Positions 1-4,419 of a stretch of DNA of 5,226 bases are shown here, in pieces. Position 1 is the stretch's first letter. The number at the start of each line of letters is the position of its first letter. The notes beneath the pieces are model-generated. The model had not been told where the DNA came from and ran no database searches. It was given only the letters and a program-made list of their open reading frames with translations. Source of the stretch: Ignavibacteriaceae bacterium (GTDB lineage: Bacteria > Bacteroidota > Ignavibacteria > Ignavibacteriales > Ignavibacteriaceae); assembly GCA_013388525.1 (NCBI GenBank), contig JACAFA010000124.1:1-5226 (forward strand). The letters are read 5' to 3'. A program made the translations under genes and the position numbers.

Positions 1-275
1 CGAACTTCTTTTACACCAGCAGATACAGCACTTATCTGGTAAAACTTTGAATCAGTTTCTTCTGCGATTATTTGTGCGAGAGTTGTTTTGCCTGTTCCGG
101 GAGGACCCCAAAGAATGAATGGACTGATATTTTTATTTTCAATCATTAATCTGATTGGCTTACCTTCACCAACAAGATGTTCCTGCCCGTAAAACTCAGC
201 CAGAGATTTTGGTCTTACCCGATCAGCGAGCGGTGCAGAAGGAATTTTTGATGTGTCACTTTTCTTCGACTTCAA
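1..275 (-). CDS. rarA: Replication-associated recombination protein A (RarA/MgsA AAA+ ATPase), N-terminal part, cut by window edge
   Basis: This is the first 91 codons of a RarA/MgsA/WRNIP1-family AAA+ ATPase; the rest lies beyond the left edge. The family acts as a clamp-loader-like ATPase at stalled replication forks and interacts with SSB. The translated part carries the family's N-terminal signature PLADRVRPKSLAEFYGQEHL (residues 15-34) and the Walker A motif GPPGTGKTT (57-65), preceded by FILW, then the ISAVSAGVKEV segment (81-91) typical of RarA. The frame was read directly and is open. The start is inferred as TTG at 275-273, because an in-frame TAA lies immediately upstream and the first in-frame ATG (Met44) would remove the conserved PLADR region. 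With this start the gene overlaps the 3' end of the FtsB/DivIC-like gene by 20 bp, so translation is probably coupled. The family call is very secure; the exact start is less so. Confidence 0.92.
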   Translation of the reverse strand, partial: MKSKKSDTSKIPSAPLADRVRPKSLAEFYGQEHLVGEGKPIRLMIENKNISPFILWGPPGTGKTTLAQIIAEETDSKFYQISAVSAGVKEV

Positions 276-546
276 TTACAGTTTCACTTTCACGTTTCAT
301 ATTATACTTTTCTCTGGCAATCTGTTCCATCTTTGCGGGAATTTTTTTTTGCAATGAATCAATCTCATTTTTTAATTGTTCATTTTCTAACTTAACCCTA
401 TCAAGTTCAATTTGCATCGAATCAACCTGGCTTTTCAAACCAAAATATTTAATAACACCTCTTTCATTAAAAAAAATATAAATTATTCCGATGATGACAA
501 TTACTAAAAACAAATAGTAAATAAATTTTCTTTTACCTTTAGCCAT
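256..546 (-). CDS. FtsB/DivIC-type septum formation initiator protein
   Basis: This is a 96-residue bitopic membrane protein. A short basic N-terminus (MAKGKRK) precedes one hydrophobic segment at about residues 9-27. A charged, heptad-like coiled coil follows at about 38-70, and the C-terminal motif IAREKYNMKRESETVIEV (76-93) matches the end of the FtsB/DivIC family, where a similar ARE-(K/R)-x-G/N-M-x-x-x-x-E stretch follows the coil. Proteins of this type bridge FtsL and FtsQ/DivIB in the divisome, with the coil outside the cytoplasmic membrane. The ATG at 546-544 shares one base with the ddl stop codon (TGATG), implying coupled translation; a TTG one codon earlier is a less likely start. 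Its 3' end overlaps rarA. I cannot separate FtsB from DivIC by sequence alone, so no symbol is given. Confidence 0.88.
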   Translation of the reverse strand: MAKGKRKFIYYLFLVIVIIGIIYIFFNERGVIKYFGLKSQVDSMQIELDRVKLENEQLKNEIDSLQKKIPAKMEQIAREKYNMKRESETVIEVEEK

Positions 547-1550
547 CAAAGTGCCTGCTGAATAATTCTCATAATTAATTCATCGAAAGAAATTCCAACT
601 GCTTTTGCTGCTTTCGGGACAAGACTTGTTGGAGTCATTCCCGGTAATGTATTCACTTCAAGACAGTATAATTCATTTTGATCAGTCATTCTGAAATCAA
701 CTCTCGCATAACCTTCACAGCCTAGAGAATGAAAAGCAGTCAGCGCCTGCTGCTGTGCTTTCTTTGCAACTTCGTCAGGAATTTTTGCGGGAACAATATA
801 CTCACTCATACCGGAAGTGTATTTGTGTTTGTAATCGTAGAAGCCATCTTTTGGAACAATCTCAAGAACAGGTAAAGCTTCATTCAATAATATTGCAACT
901 GTCAATTCTCTTCCTGGGATATATTTTTCAATCAATGCTTTTGAGGAATATGTTTGAGCAATTACGATTCCTTCTTCAACTTCCGATTCATCCTGAACAA
1001 TTTTTAAACCGACAGTTGAGCCCTGATCGTTTGCTTTGATAATACACGGAAAACCAAATTTCTGATTTATTTCATCTGCAATCAAAACAGGTTCGAATCT
1101 TCTTTCGCTGATAGTAAACCAATCTGCAGTTTGAACTCCGGACTGCCTGAAAATTACTTTCGACATTTCTTTATCCATTGCCAAAGCACTTGCAAGAACT
1201 TTTGAACCCGTGTATTTCATTCCTCTTAATTCAAGAAGAGATTGAATTGTTCCATCTTCTGCCCACTTACCGTGCATTGCAGAAAAAACAACATCAACAC
1301 CATCAAGCATACTTGAGTTTATTGCATCTATGCAATTGCGGTTTGATATTTCAGAATAATCTTTCTCCAGAAAAAATTGTTCTTCTTCTTTCGGCTGGTT
1401 TAATCCATAAGCAGGGTCAATAACTATTGTGGGATACTGAAGATTTTTTAATGCCTGAAGAATTCCTTTGCCGGACATTTTTGAAACTTGTCTTTCGGGA
1501 GAAGTGCCACCGACTAATAAGGCGATACGAGGATTTATTATCTTTTTCAT
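546..1550 (-). CDS. ddl: D-alanine--D-alanine ligase
   Basis: This is a full-length, 334-residue ATP-grasp ligase that joins two D-alanines in the cytoplasm to make the peptidoglycan precursor dipeptide. Motifs run in the expected order. GGTSPERQVS (14-23) holds the catalytic Glu19. HGKWAEDG (93-100) precedes the YTGS...SALAMDK region (113-127). The ATP-binding lysine is in IIKANDQGSTVG (170-181), with the active-site serine at 178. EKYIPGRELTVAIL (208-221) follows. The omega loop is FYDYKHKY (237-244), ending in Lys243-Tyr244. RVDF (283-286) and LEVNTLPGMTPTS (297-309) supply the metal ligands Asp285, Glu298 and Asn300. In Escherichia coli DdlB the matching omega-loop tyrosine (Tyr216) marks a D-Ala-D-Ala ligase, whereas D-Ala-D-Lac ligases differ there, so a normal housekeeping enzyme is expected. 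The ATG has no convincing Shine-Dalgarno. It starts 10 bp after the DUF4926-like gene and its stop overlaps the next start. Confidence 0.97.
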   Translation of the reverse strand: MKKIINPRIALLVGGTSPERQVSKMSGKGILQALKNLQYPTIVIDPAYGLNQPKEEEQFFLEKDYSEISNRNCIDAINSSMLDGVDVVFSAMHGKWAEDGTIQSLLELRGMKYTGSKVLASALAMDKEMSKVIFRQSGVQTADWFTISERRFEPVLIADEINQKFGFPCIIKANDQGSTVGLKIVQDESEVEEGIVIAQTYSSKALIEKYIPGRELTVAILLNEALPVLEIVPKDGFYDYKHKYTSGMSEYIVPAKIPDEVAKKAQQQALTAFHSLGCEGYARVDFRMTDQNELYCLEVNTLPGMTPTSLVPKAAKAVGISFDELIMRIIQQAL

Positions 1551-1560
1551 TTATACGGAG

Positions 1561-1803
1561 TCAAGCCATCTCTAAACGTCGAACACTAAATATTTCACCG
1601 CTTTTTAGTGGTTCAATCTCAGATTCAGTAACAGTGACCACAGCAATTGTATCTCCAAGTACATTAAAAACTTCTAAAGAATATCCGTCTGCATTACTAC
1701 TTGACGGGTGGTGTTCTACAATCGTAGCCACATCTCCCTTTTTCAATTTTTTCCCCGGGATATCTTTAAGTAAAACTACTTCTTTATATAATTCATATTT
1801 CAT
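1561..1803 (-). CDS. Small DUF4926-like protein of unknown function
   Basis: This is an 80-residue soluble protein with no signal peptide or membrane segment. From memory of the family it resembles DUF4926: an N-terminal LYKEVVLLKDIPGKKLKKGD stretch (5-24), then VATIVEHHP (25-33), an EVFN strand (44-47), and a closing strand VVTVTESEIEPL (55-66). The alternation of short beta strands and glycine turns suggests a small SH3-like beta barrel; this is inference. A charged C-terminal tail (67-80) goes past the usual domain end. The ATG is preceded by GAGGT at 1812-1808, the best Shine-Dalgarno in the minus-strand run. It lies 35 bp after the DUF6883-like gene and 10 bp before ddl, so it is co-transcribed with both. 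As I recall, DUF4926 and DUF6883 proteins are often encoded side by side, which fits a working pair. Its biochemical role is unknown. Confidence 0.75.
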   Translation of the reverse strand: MKYELYKEVVLLKDIPGKKLKKGDVATIVEHHPSSSNADGYSLEVFNVLGDTIAVVTVTESEIEPLKSGEIFSVRRLEMA

Positions 1804-1838
1804 AATTACCTCATTTCTTTTTCAATTTCGTTTTGACG

Positions 1839-2159
1839 TCAGTCTGGAAACATCGTAATAAACTTTGTCGCTTTAGTTTCATGTTCGGTCATCCAGATTG
1901 TATGAACTTTTATACTTTTTCCATTGGGTCCATTAAGAATTCCTTTTATTGCAAATATTCGACCGTATTTTGTTTCTTCAGTTGGTGTAGCATCAAGAGA
2001 CAATATTTGAGTACGTAAATCCACTTCTAATTGTTTCCAATCACTGATGTTATATCCGGCTTTCGCAAGCCATTTTGATTTATCATTTCTTTTTCTTTGT
2101 GATAAAAGATAATTTTTTATTTTATCTTCAGTAATTACAGCATTAGATGGCAATTTCAT
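1839..2159 (-). CDS. Small DUF6883-like protein of unknown function
   Basis: This is a 106-residue soluble protein. It starts MKLPSNAVITEDKIKNYLLS (1-20), like the LPNA...V...KI..YLL opening I remember for DUF6883. The middle, KSKWLAKAGYNISDWKQLEVDL (27-48), fits the family's K..F....G(F/Y)....W..L...L pattern. The C-terminal part, KYGRIFAIKGILNGPNGKSIKVHTIWM (64-90), is a beta-rich segment in which family members have a G.PNG/PDG turn and a V.TVW strand. It ends in TKFITMFPD (98-106), matching the usual ..LVTAYP terminus. Relatives occur as stand-alone small proteins and, as I recall, in polymorphic-toxin contexts, but no activity is known to me. It is the first gene of the run leading through the DUF4926-like gene into ddl, about 23 bp downstream of a candidate promoter. 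The ATG at 2159 has no strong Shine-Dalgarno. Confidence 0.72.
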   Translation of the reverse strand: MKLPSNAVITEDKIKNYLLSQRKRNDKSKWLAKAGYNISDWKQLEVDLRTQILSLDATPTEETKYGRIFAIKGILNGPNGKSIKVHTIWMTEHETKATKFITMFPD

Positions 2160-2181
2160 TGATTGATTATCCGGTTTAAGT

Positions 2182-2213
2182 CAAATTTATGTAAACGATT
2201 AATTGTTAGCAAC
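2182..2213 (-). promoter_or_regulatory. Candidate Bacteroidota-type promoter for the DUF6883-DUF4926-ddl-ftsB/divIC-rarA run
   Basis: Read on the minus strand, GTTG (2213-2210) is followed after 20 bases by TAAATTTG (2189-2182). This matches the Bacteroidota housekeeping consensus, a -33 TTTG box about 19-21 bases from a -7 TAnnTTTG box. The -7 box is perfect and the -33 box is 3 of 4. Transcription would start near 2176, leaving a leader of about 17 nt before the ATG at 2159. It is the only promoter-like match I found between the IS and the first gene. The region is AT-rich, so a chance match is possible. Confidence 0.5.
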
Positions 2214-2254
2214 ACATTGCCTTGAGCAGGATATTACTTTCTTTGAAATTCAGG

Positions 2255-2281
2255 AATCAAATTATAAATAACAAATATTAA
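2255..2281 (+). repeat. Left arm of an AT-rich inverted repeat split by the IS
   Basis: The stretch AATCA (2255-2259), six bases, then AAATAACAAATATTAA (2266-2281) recurs in inverted orientation at 3741-3762 on the other side of the insertion element. There the complement reads AATCA, then AAATAACAAATGATAA after one base. The 16-base core matches at 14 positions, 11 of them consecutive. The arms were close together before the IS inserted. Both are low-complexity AT-rich sequence, so part of the match could be chance. Confidence 0.4.
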
Positions 2282-2305
2282 TTAATAAAATATCGAACCT
2301 TTGGA

Positions 2306-2312
2306 ATTTGGA
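2306..2312. repeat. Left target-site duplication of the IS
   Basis: ATTTGGA directly abuts the left terminal repeat, and an identical ATTTGGA abuts the right one (3707-3713). IS256-family elements normally duplicate 8-9 bp. Allowing one changed base extends the match to 8 (AATTTGGA versus CATTTGGA if the right end is set one base inward). Confidence 0.75.
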
Positions 2313-2337
2313 GGTATAAATTAGATATTAGTTGAAA
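2313..2337 (+). repeat. Left terminal inverted repeat of the IS
   Basis: Aligned without gaps to the complement of 3682-3706, it matches at 20 of 25 positions. The outer eight bases (GGTATAAA) and the inner ten (TTAGTTGAAA, 2328-2337) are identical, and the differences lie in the middle. The identical inner block is probably where transposase binds; this is inferred from IS organisation in general. Confidence 0.82.
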
Positions 2338-2341
2338 TTCT

Positions 2342-2347
2342 TATAAT
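2342..2347 (+). promoter_or_regulatory. Possible -10 box of the transposase promoter
   Basis: TATAAT is a perfect sigma70-type -10 hexamer 78 bases before the transposase ATG. It lies in a 20-base stretch present only between the left terminal repeat and the first AGAGACTCC copy, and absent from the right end. No good -35 hexamer sits 16-18 bases upstream; that position falls inside the terminal repeat. Transcription would start near 2354, just before the inverted repeat at 2358. In such AT-rich DNA this may be chance. Confidence 0.35.
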
Positions 2348-2357
2348 ATAAAAAGGA

Positions 2358-2422
2358 AGAGACTCCAAATAATTAATAATTTTGTAGTGACAAAAAAACA
2401 AAAACAATTAAAAGGAGTCTCT
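2358..2422 (+). promoter_or_regulatory. Inverted repeat over the transposase ribosome-binding site
   Basis: AGAGACTCC (2358-2366) is exactly complementary to GGAGTCTCT (2414-2422), separated by 47 bases. In the mRNA this gives a 9-bp stem with a long AU-rich loop. The right arm contains the GGAG of the Shine-Dalgarno AAAGGAG (2411-2417) and ends 3 bases before the ATG at 2426. If the stem forms, it would limit translation of the transposase, as known for hairpins over the transposase start in IS10 and IS50 read-through transcripts. The complementarity is visible; the regulatory role is inference, and the long loop weakens the stem. Confidence 0.5.
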
Positions 2423-2425
2423 GAG

Positions 2426-3661
2426 ATGAAAAATAAGGAAAATGTAGCACAAAATCTTGATTGGTATAGGAATCAATCACTGGAAACACAGATAAGTTTA
2501 TTCGGTAACTTTTTGGAAGTGGCTAAGTTGTTGGCAAATCAAATGCTGGAAGAAGAAGTAAAAGAAAAAGCAGGTCAAAGGTATGATAGAGAAAAACCAT
2601 CATCAGGCAGATACAGTCGTTGGGGCAGCAATCCAGGAAGCATAAGAATAGGAGAAGAGAAAGTAAAAATAAAAGTTCCAAGAATACACGATAATCAGAG
2701 CATGATTACCGAAAGTCCGGATAGTTATCAAAAACTAAAGTCAATAGAGTTGCCATCAGAGGCTTTGATGAAAAGAATAATACTGGGATTAAGTCAGCAC
2801 GACTATCAGGAAGTAGTAAAGATGGGAGTAGAGAGCTTCGGATTGAGTCAGTCAACAGTAAGTAAAGCCTTTATAGAAGAAAGCACAAAGGCATTGGAGG
2901 AATTTGAAAAAAGGGATTTGGGATTATATGATTTTATAGCCCTGGTAATAGACGGAAAATATCTGTCGAAAGAAAACACGGTAATAGCCCTTGGAATAAC
3001 GATCAGTGGAGAAAAGATACCCTTGGGCTTTATCCAGACAACAACAGAAAACAGCAATGCAGTCAAAGGATTGTTAAAAGATTTACTAAGAAGGAATTTC
3101 AAATACACAGAAGGGATACTTGCTTTAGTAGATGGCTCAAAGGGATTAAGAAAAGCAATAGATGAGACCTTCGGGAAATATGCCTTAGTACAACGCTGCC
3201 AGTGGCATAAGAGAGCAAATGTTCTCAGTTACTTAAGTCAAGAGCATCAGGACCATTACAGGGGCAAGCTGCAAAGAGCTTATAGTGAGCCTGATTATCA
3301 AACTGCAAAGTCAAAGCTAAAAGAAATAATGATAGAGTTAATGAAGATCAATAGAAGCGCAGCAAGATCTCTTGAAGAAGGATTAGAGGAAACATTAACC
3401 CTACATCGTTTAGGTTTAGTAGAACAGTTAGGCAGATCATTTACAACCACGAATTTAATAGAAAACCTAAATTCTCAGCTAAAGAAATACATAGGCAGAG
3501 TAAAGAGATGGATGAACTCAGAAATGCGAAGTAGATGGATGGCAGTAGCTTTATTCCAGATAGAGAGAAGAATGAGAAAAGTAAACAACTATGAAAAATT
3601 ACATTTACTTAGAACAGCTTTAAAAACAGAATTAAAGATCAAACAAAAGAAAGCAGCTTGA
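2426..3661 (+). CDS. IS256-family (mutator-type) DDE transposase
   Basis: This 411-residue transposase catalyses excision and insertion of the element. The ATG at 2426 has a strong Shine-Dalgarno (AAAGGAG, 8 bases upstream); an in-frame GTG at 2387 has none and would add 13 residues. The N-terminal region contains GRYSRWGSNPGSIRIGEEKVKIKVPRI (61-87), the family's segment before the core, and a helix-turn-helix-like GLSQSTVSKAF (139-149). The catalytic triad is Asp176 in LVIDGKYL, Asp236 in LVDGSKG, and Glu346 in TTTNLIENLNSQLK. Between the last two lies RCQWHKRANV with the family's C-x2-H (Cys258, His261). The C-terminal RVKRWMNSEMRSRWMAVAL (358-376) is also typical. Length is normal for the family (about 400), with no stop or frameshift. 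It is the only plus-strand gene, convergent with the aldolase and divergent from the DUF6883-like gene. Confidence 0.96.
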   Translation: MKNKENVAQNLDWYRNQSLETQISLFGNFLEVAKLLANQMLEEEVKEKAGQRYDREKPSSGRYSRWGSNPGSIRIGEEKVKIKVPRIHDNQSMITESPDSYQKLKSIELPSEALMKRIILGLSQHDYQEVVKMGVESFGLSQSTVSKAFIEESTKALEEFEKRDLGLYDFIALVIDGKYLSKENTVIALGITISGEKIPLGFIQTTTENSNAVKGLLKDLLRRNFKYTEGILALVDGSKGLRKAIDETFGKYALVQRCQWHKRANVLSYLSQEHQDHYRGKLQRAYSEPDYQTAKSKLKEIMIELMKINRSAARSLEEGLEETLTLHRLGLVEQLGRSFTTTNLIENLNSQLKKYIGRVKRWMNSEMRSRWMAVALFQIERRMRKVNNYEKLHLLRTALKTELKIKQKKAA

Positions 3662-3668
3662 TGAAATG

Positions 3669-3679
3669 AAGGAGTCTCT
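3669..3679 (+). repeat. Right subterminal copy of the IS nonamer
   Basis: AAGGAGTCTCT starts 7 bases after the transposase stop codon. It is a direct repeat of 2412-2422, and its complement AGAGACTCC repeats 2358-2366. It lies 2 bases inside the right terminal repeat, whereas the corresponding left copy is 20 bases inside the left one. The two ends of the element are therefore asymmetric. It could be part of an extended transposase-binding site; this is inference. Confidence 0.6.
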
Positions 3680-3681
3680 AT

Positions 3682-3706
3682 TTTCAACTAAGTTTGACTT
3701 TATACC
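3682..3706 (-). repeat. Right terminal inverted repeat of the IS
   Basis: Read on the minus strand it begins GGTATAAA and ends TTAGTTGAAA, matching the left repeat at 20 of 25 positions without gaps. It is followed immediately on the outside by ATTTGGA, the second target-site copy. Confidence 0.82.
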
Positions 3707-3713
3707 ATTTGGA
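3707..3713. repeat. Right target-site duplication of the IS
   Basis: ATTTGGA is identical to 2306-2312 and directly abuts the right terminal repeat. Removing the element and one copy rejoins the original intergenic region as TTTGGA-ATTTGGA-ATTTTAAAATT, itself a repetitive AT-rich stretch. Confidence 0.75.
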
Positions 3714-3740
3714 ATTTTAAAATTGGTTATTGTTTGAGAT

Positions 3741-3762
3741 TTATCATTTGTTATTTGTGATT
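3741..3762 (-). repeat. Right arm of the AT-rich inverted repeat split by the IS
   Basis: The complement reads AATCA (3762-3758), one base, then AAATAACAAATGATAA (3756-3741), matching the left arm at 2255-2281. It ends one base from the aldolase stop codon at 3763, so in the aldolase transcript it forms the start of the 3' untranslated region. It has no GC-rich stem and does not look like a standard intrinsic terminator. Confidence 0.4.
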
Positions 3763-4419
3763 TTAAAAAACATTTCTCATATCCTGTGTAATCCCATAAG
3801 TCTCTTCTGAAATTTCAAATAATCTTTTAACATCTTCAGCTGATAATTCAATTGGAGTTCCAAGCTGCTTTGCTTTAAAAAGCGTCTCAGCAGCGTGTTC
3901 AAGCTTTTCCATTTTGTAATAAGCATCGTCAACATTTTTTCCGAGCGTAAGTGCACCATGATTCTGAAGAAGAAATGCCCAGCCATAATCTATATAAGGA
4001 TCAAGACTCAACGGGAGCTCATTAGTTGACGGAGTTGCATATTTACACAAATGAATTTTTCCAAGCGTTAAAATCACTTCGGGGAAATAATGCTTGACCA
4101 ATCCTTCTCCCAGCAATGAAAATGCAGTTGCATAAACAGGATGGCAGTGAACAACTGCGTTAACATCTTTTCTTTTTGAATATGCATAAAGATGAAGCTT
4201 GAACTCCGTTGTGATTTTTCCTTCTCCTTTTAAGTGCCTTCCATTGAAATCAAACTCGAGAATATCTTTTTCTGAAATTTCTCCCTTGCAAATTCCGGAA
4301 CGCGTTATAAGAATAGTATTATCAGAAGTTATTAAAGAAACATTTCCATCGCTAGCTGCAACAAATCCTTTTTGGTAAACTTTATGACAAACGGAAATCA
4401 GCCTATCTATCTCTGACAT
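3763..4419 (-). CDS. Class II aldolase/adducin-family protein (L-fuculose-phosphate-aldolase-like)
   Basis: This is a complete 218-residue protein of the zinc-dependent class II aldolase fold (FucA, RhaD, AraD and MtnB are relatives). AASDGNVSLI (21-30) corresponds to the phosphate-binding SGN(I/V)S loop, and ITRSGICKGEIS (38-49) follows as in FucA-type proteins. Glu72 in TTEFKLH is the position of the catalytic acid. Zinc ligands are His91 and His93 in VVHCHP plus His154 in LLQNHGAL. All key residues are present, so it should be active on a phosphorylated or acidic sugar. The sequence does not fix the substrate: aldolase, epimerase and MtnB-like dehydratase roles share these motifs. The ATG follows GGAAAG three bases upstream and overlaps the oxidoreductase gene by 13 bp, indicating coupled expression. 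The stop (TAA) precedes the IS by about 56 bp. Confidence 0.9.
   Translation of the reverse strand: MSEIDRLISVCHKVYQKGFVAASDGNVSLITSDNTILITRSGICKGEISEKDILEFDFNGRHLKGEGKITTEFKLHLYAYSKRKDVNAVVHCHPVYATAFSLLGEGLVKHYFPEVILTLGKIHLCKYATPSTNELPLSLDPYIDYGWAFLLQNHGALTLGKNVDDAYYKMEKLEHAAETLFKAKQLGTPIELSAEDVKRLFEISEETYGITQDMRNVF

Larger units (their letters stand above)
2313..3706 (+). mobile_element. Complete IS256-family insertion sequence (1,394 bp)
   Basis: The element is bounded by imperfect 25-bp terminal inverted repeats, both starting GGTATAAA, and flanked by an identical ATTTGGA on each side. It carries one uninterrupted mutator-type transposase gene and no passenger gene. Size, repeat length, outer GG and transposase type all fit IS256. 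It lies between the 3' end of the aldolase gene and the promoter region of the DUF6883-like gene, and disrupts no recognisable reading frame. The transposase leans on ATA and AGA codons more than ddl or the oxidoreductase appear to, as expected for a mobile gene. Intact ends, an intact frame and a nearly perfect target duplication suggest a recent, possibly still mobile, insertion. Confidence 0.88.

Noticed and set aside
155..481. Plus-strand open frame of 108 codons
   Set aside because: It lies antisense over rarA and the FtsB/DivIC-like gene, both with clear family motifs, and its product has no recognisable pattern or ribosome-binding site.
755..1423. Two plus-strand open frames opposite ddl (755-1039, 1178-1423)
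   Set aside because: Both are shadows of the well-supported ddl reading frame, with glutamine/leucine-rich products from its complement.
1427..1858. Plus-strand open frame of 143 codons
   Set aside because: It is antisense to the start of ddl and the DUF4926-like gene; the serine/phenylalanine-rich product is typical of the complement of an AT-rich coding strand.
1833..2018. Plus-strand open frame of 61 codons
   Set aside because: It is antisense to the DUF6883-like gene and has no ribosome-binding site or recognisable domain.
1561..2159. A classical toxin-antitoxin locus
   Set aside because: Neither small protein shows a RelE, PIN, HEPN, HTH or ribbon-helix-helix motif; the pairing alone is not enough to call one, so it is kept only as a hypothesis.
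2300..2309. TTTGGAATTT, repeated at 3708-3717, as a 10-bp target duplication
   Set aside because: Neither copy matches the duplication register: the left copy lies 3 bp outside the IS end and the right one 1 bp. The match arises because the target contains tandem TTTGGAA-like units; the abutting 7-bp ATTTGGA is the better duplication.
2387..2425. GTG at 2387 as the transposase start
   Set aside because: There is no Shine-Dalgarno upstream, and the extra 13 residues are lysine/glutamine-rich read-through of the leader; ATG at 2426 has AAAGGAG at a good distance.
2848..3108. Minus-strand open frame inside the transposase gene
   Set aside because: It is the complement of the catalytic core of the IS256 transposase and has no independent support.
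3713..3724. Perfect palindrome AATTTTAAAATT as an intrinsic terminator for the aldolase transcript
   Set aside because: The stem is entirely A-T with no loop and no following U-run in the minus-strand transcript, so it would not be stable as a terminator.
3777..3986. Second minus-strand frame within the aldolase gene
   Set aside because: It overlaps the aldolase in another frame; the aldolase frame holds all the conserved histidines.
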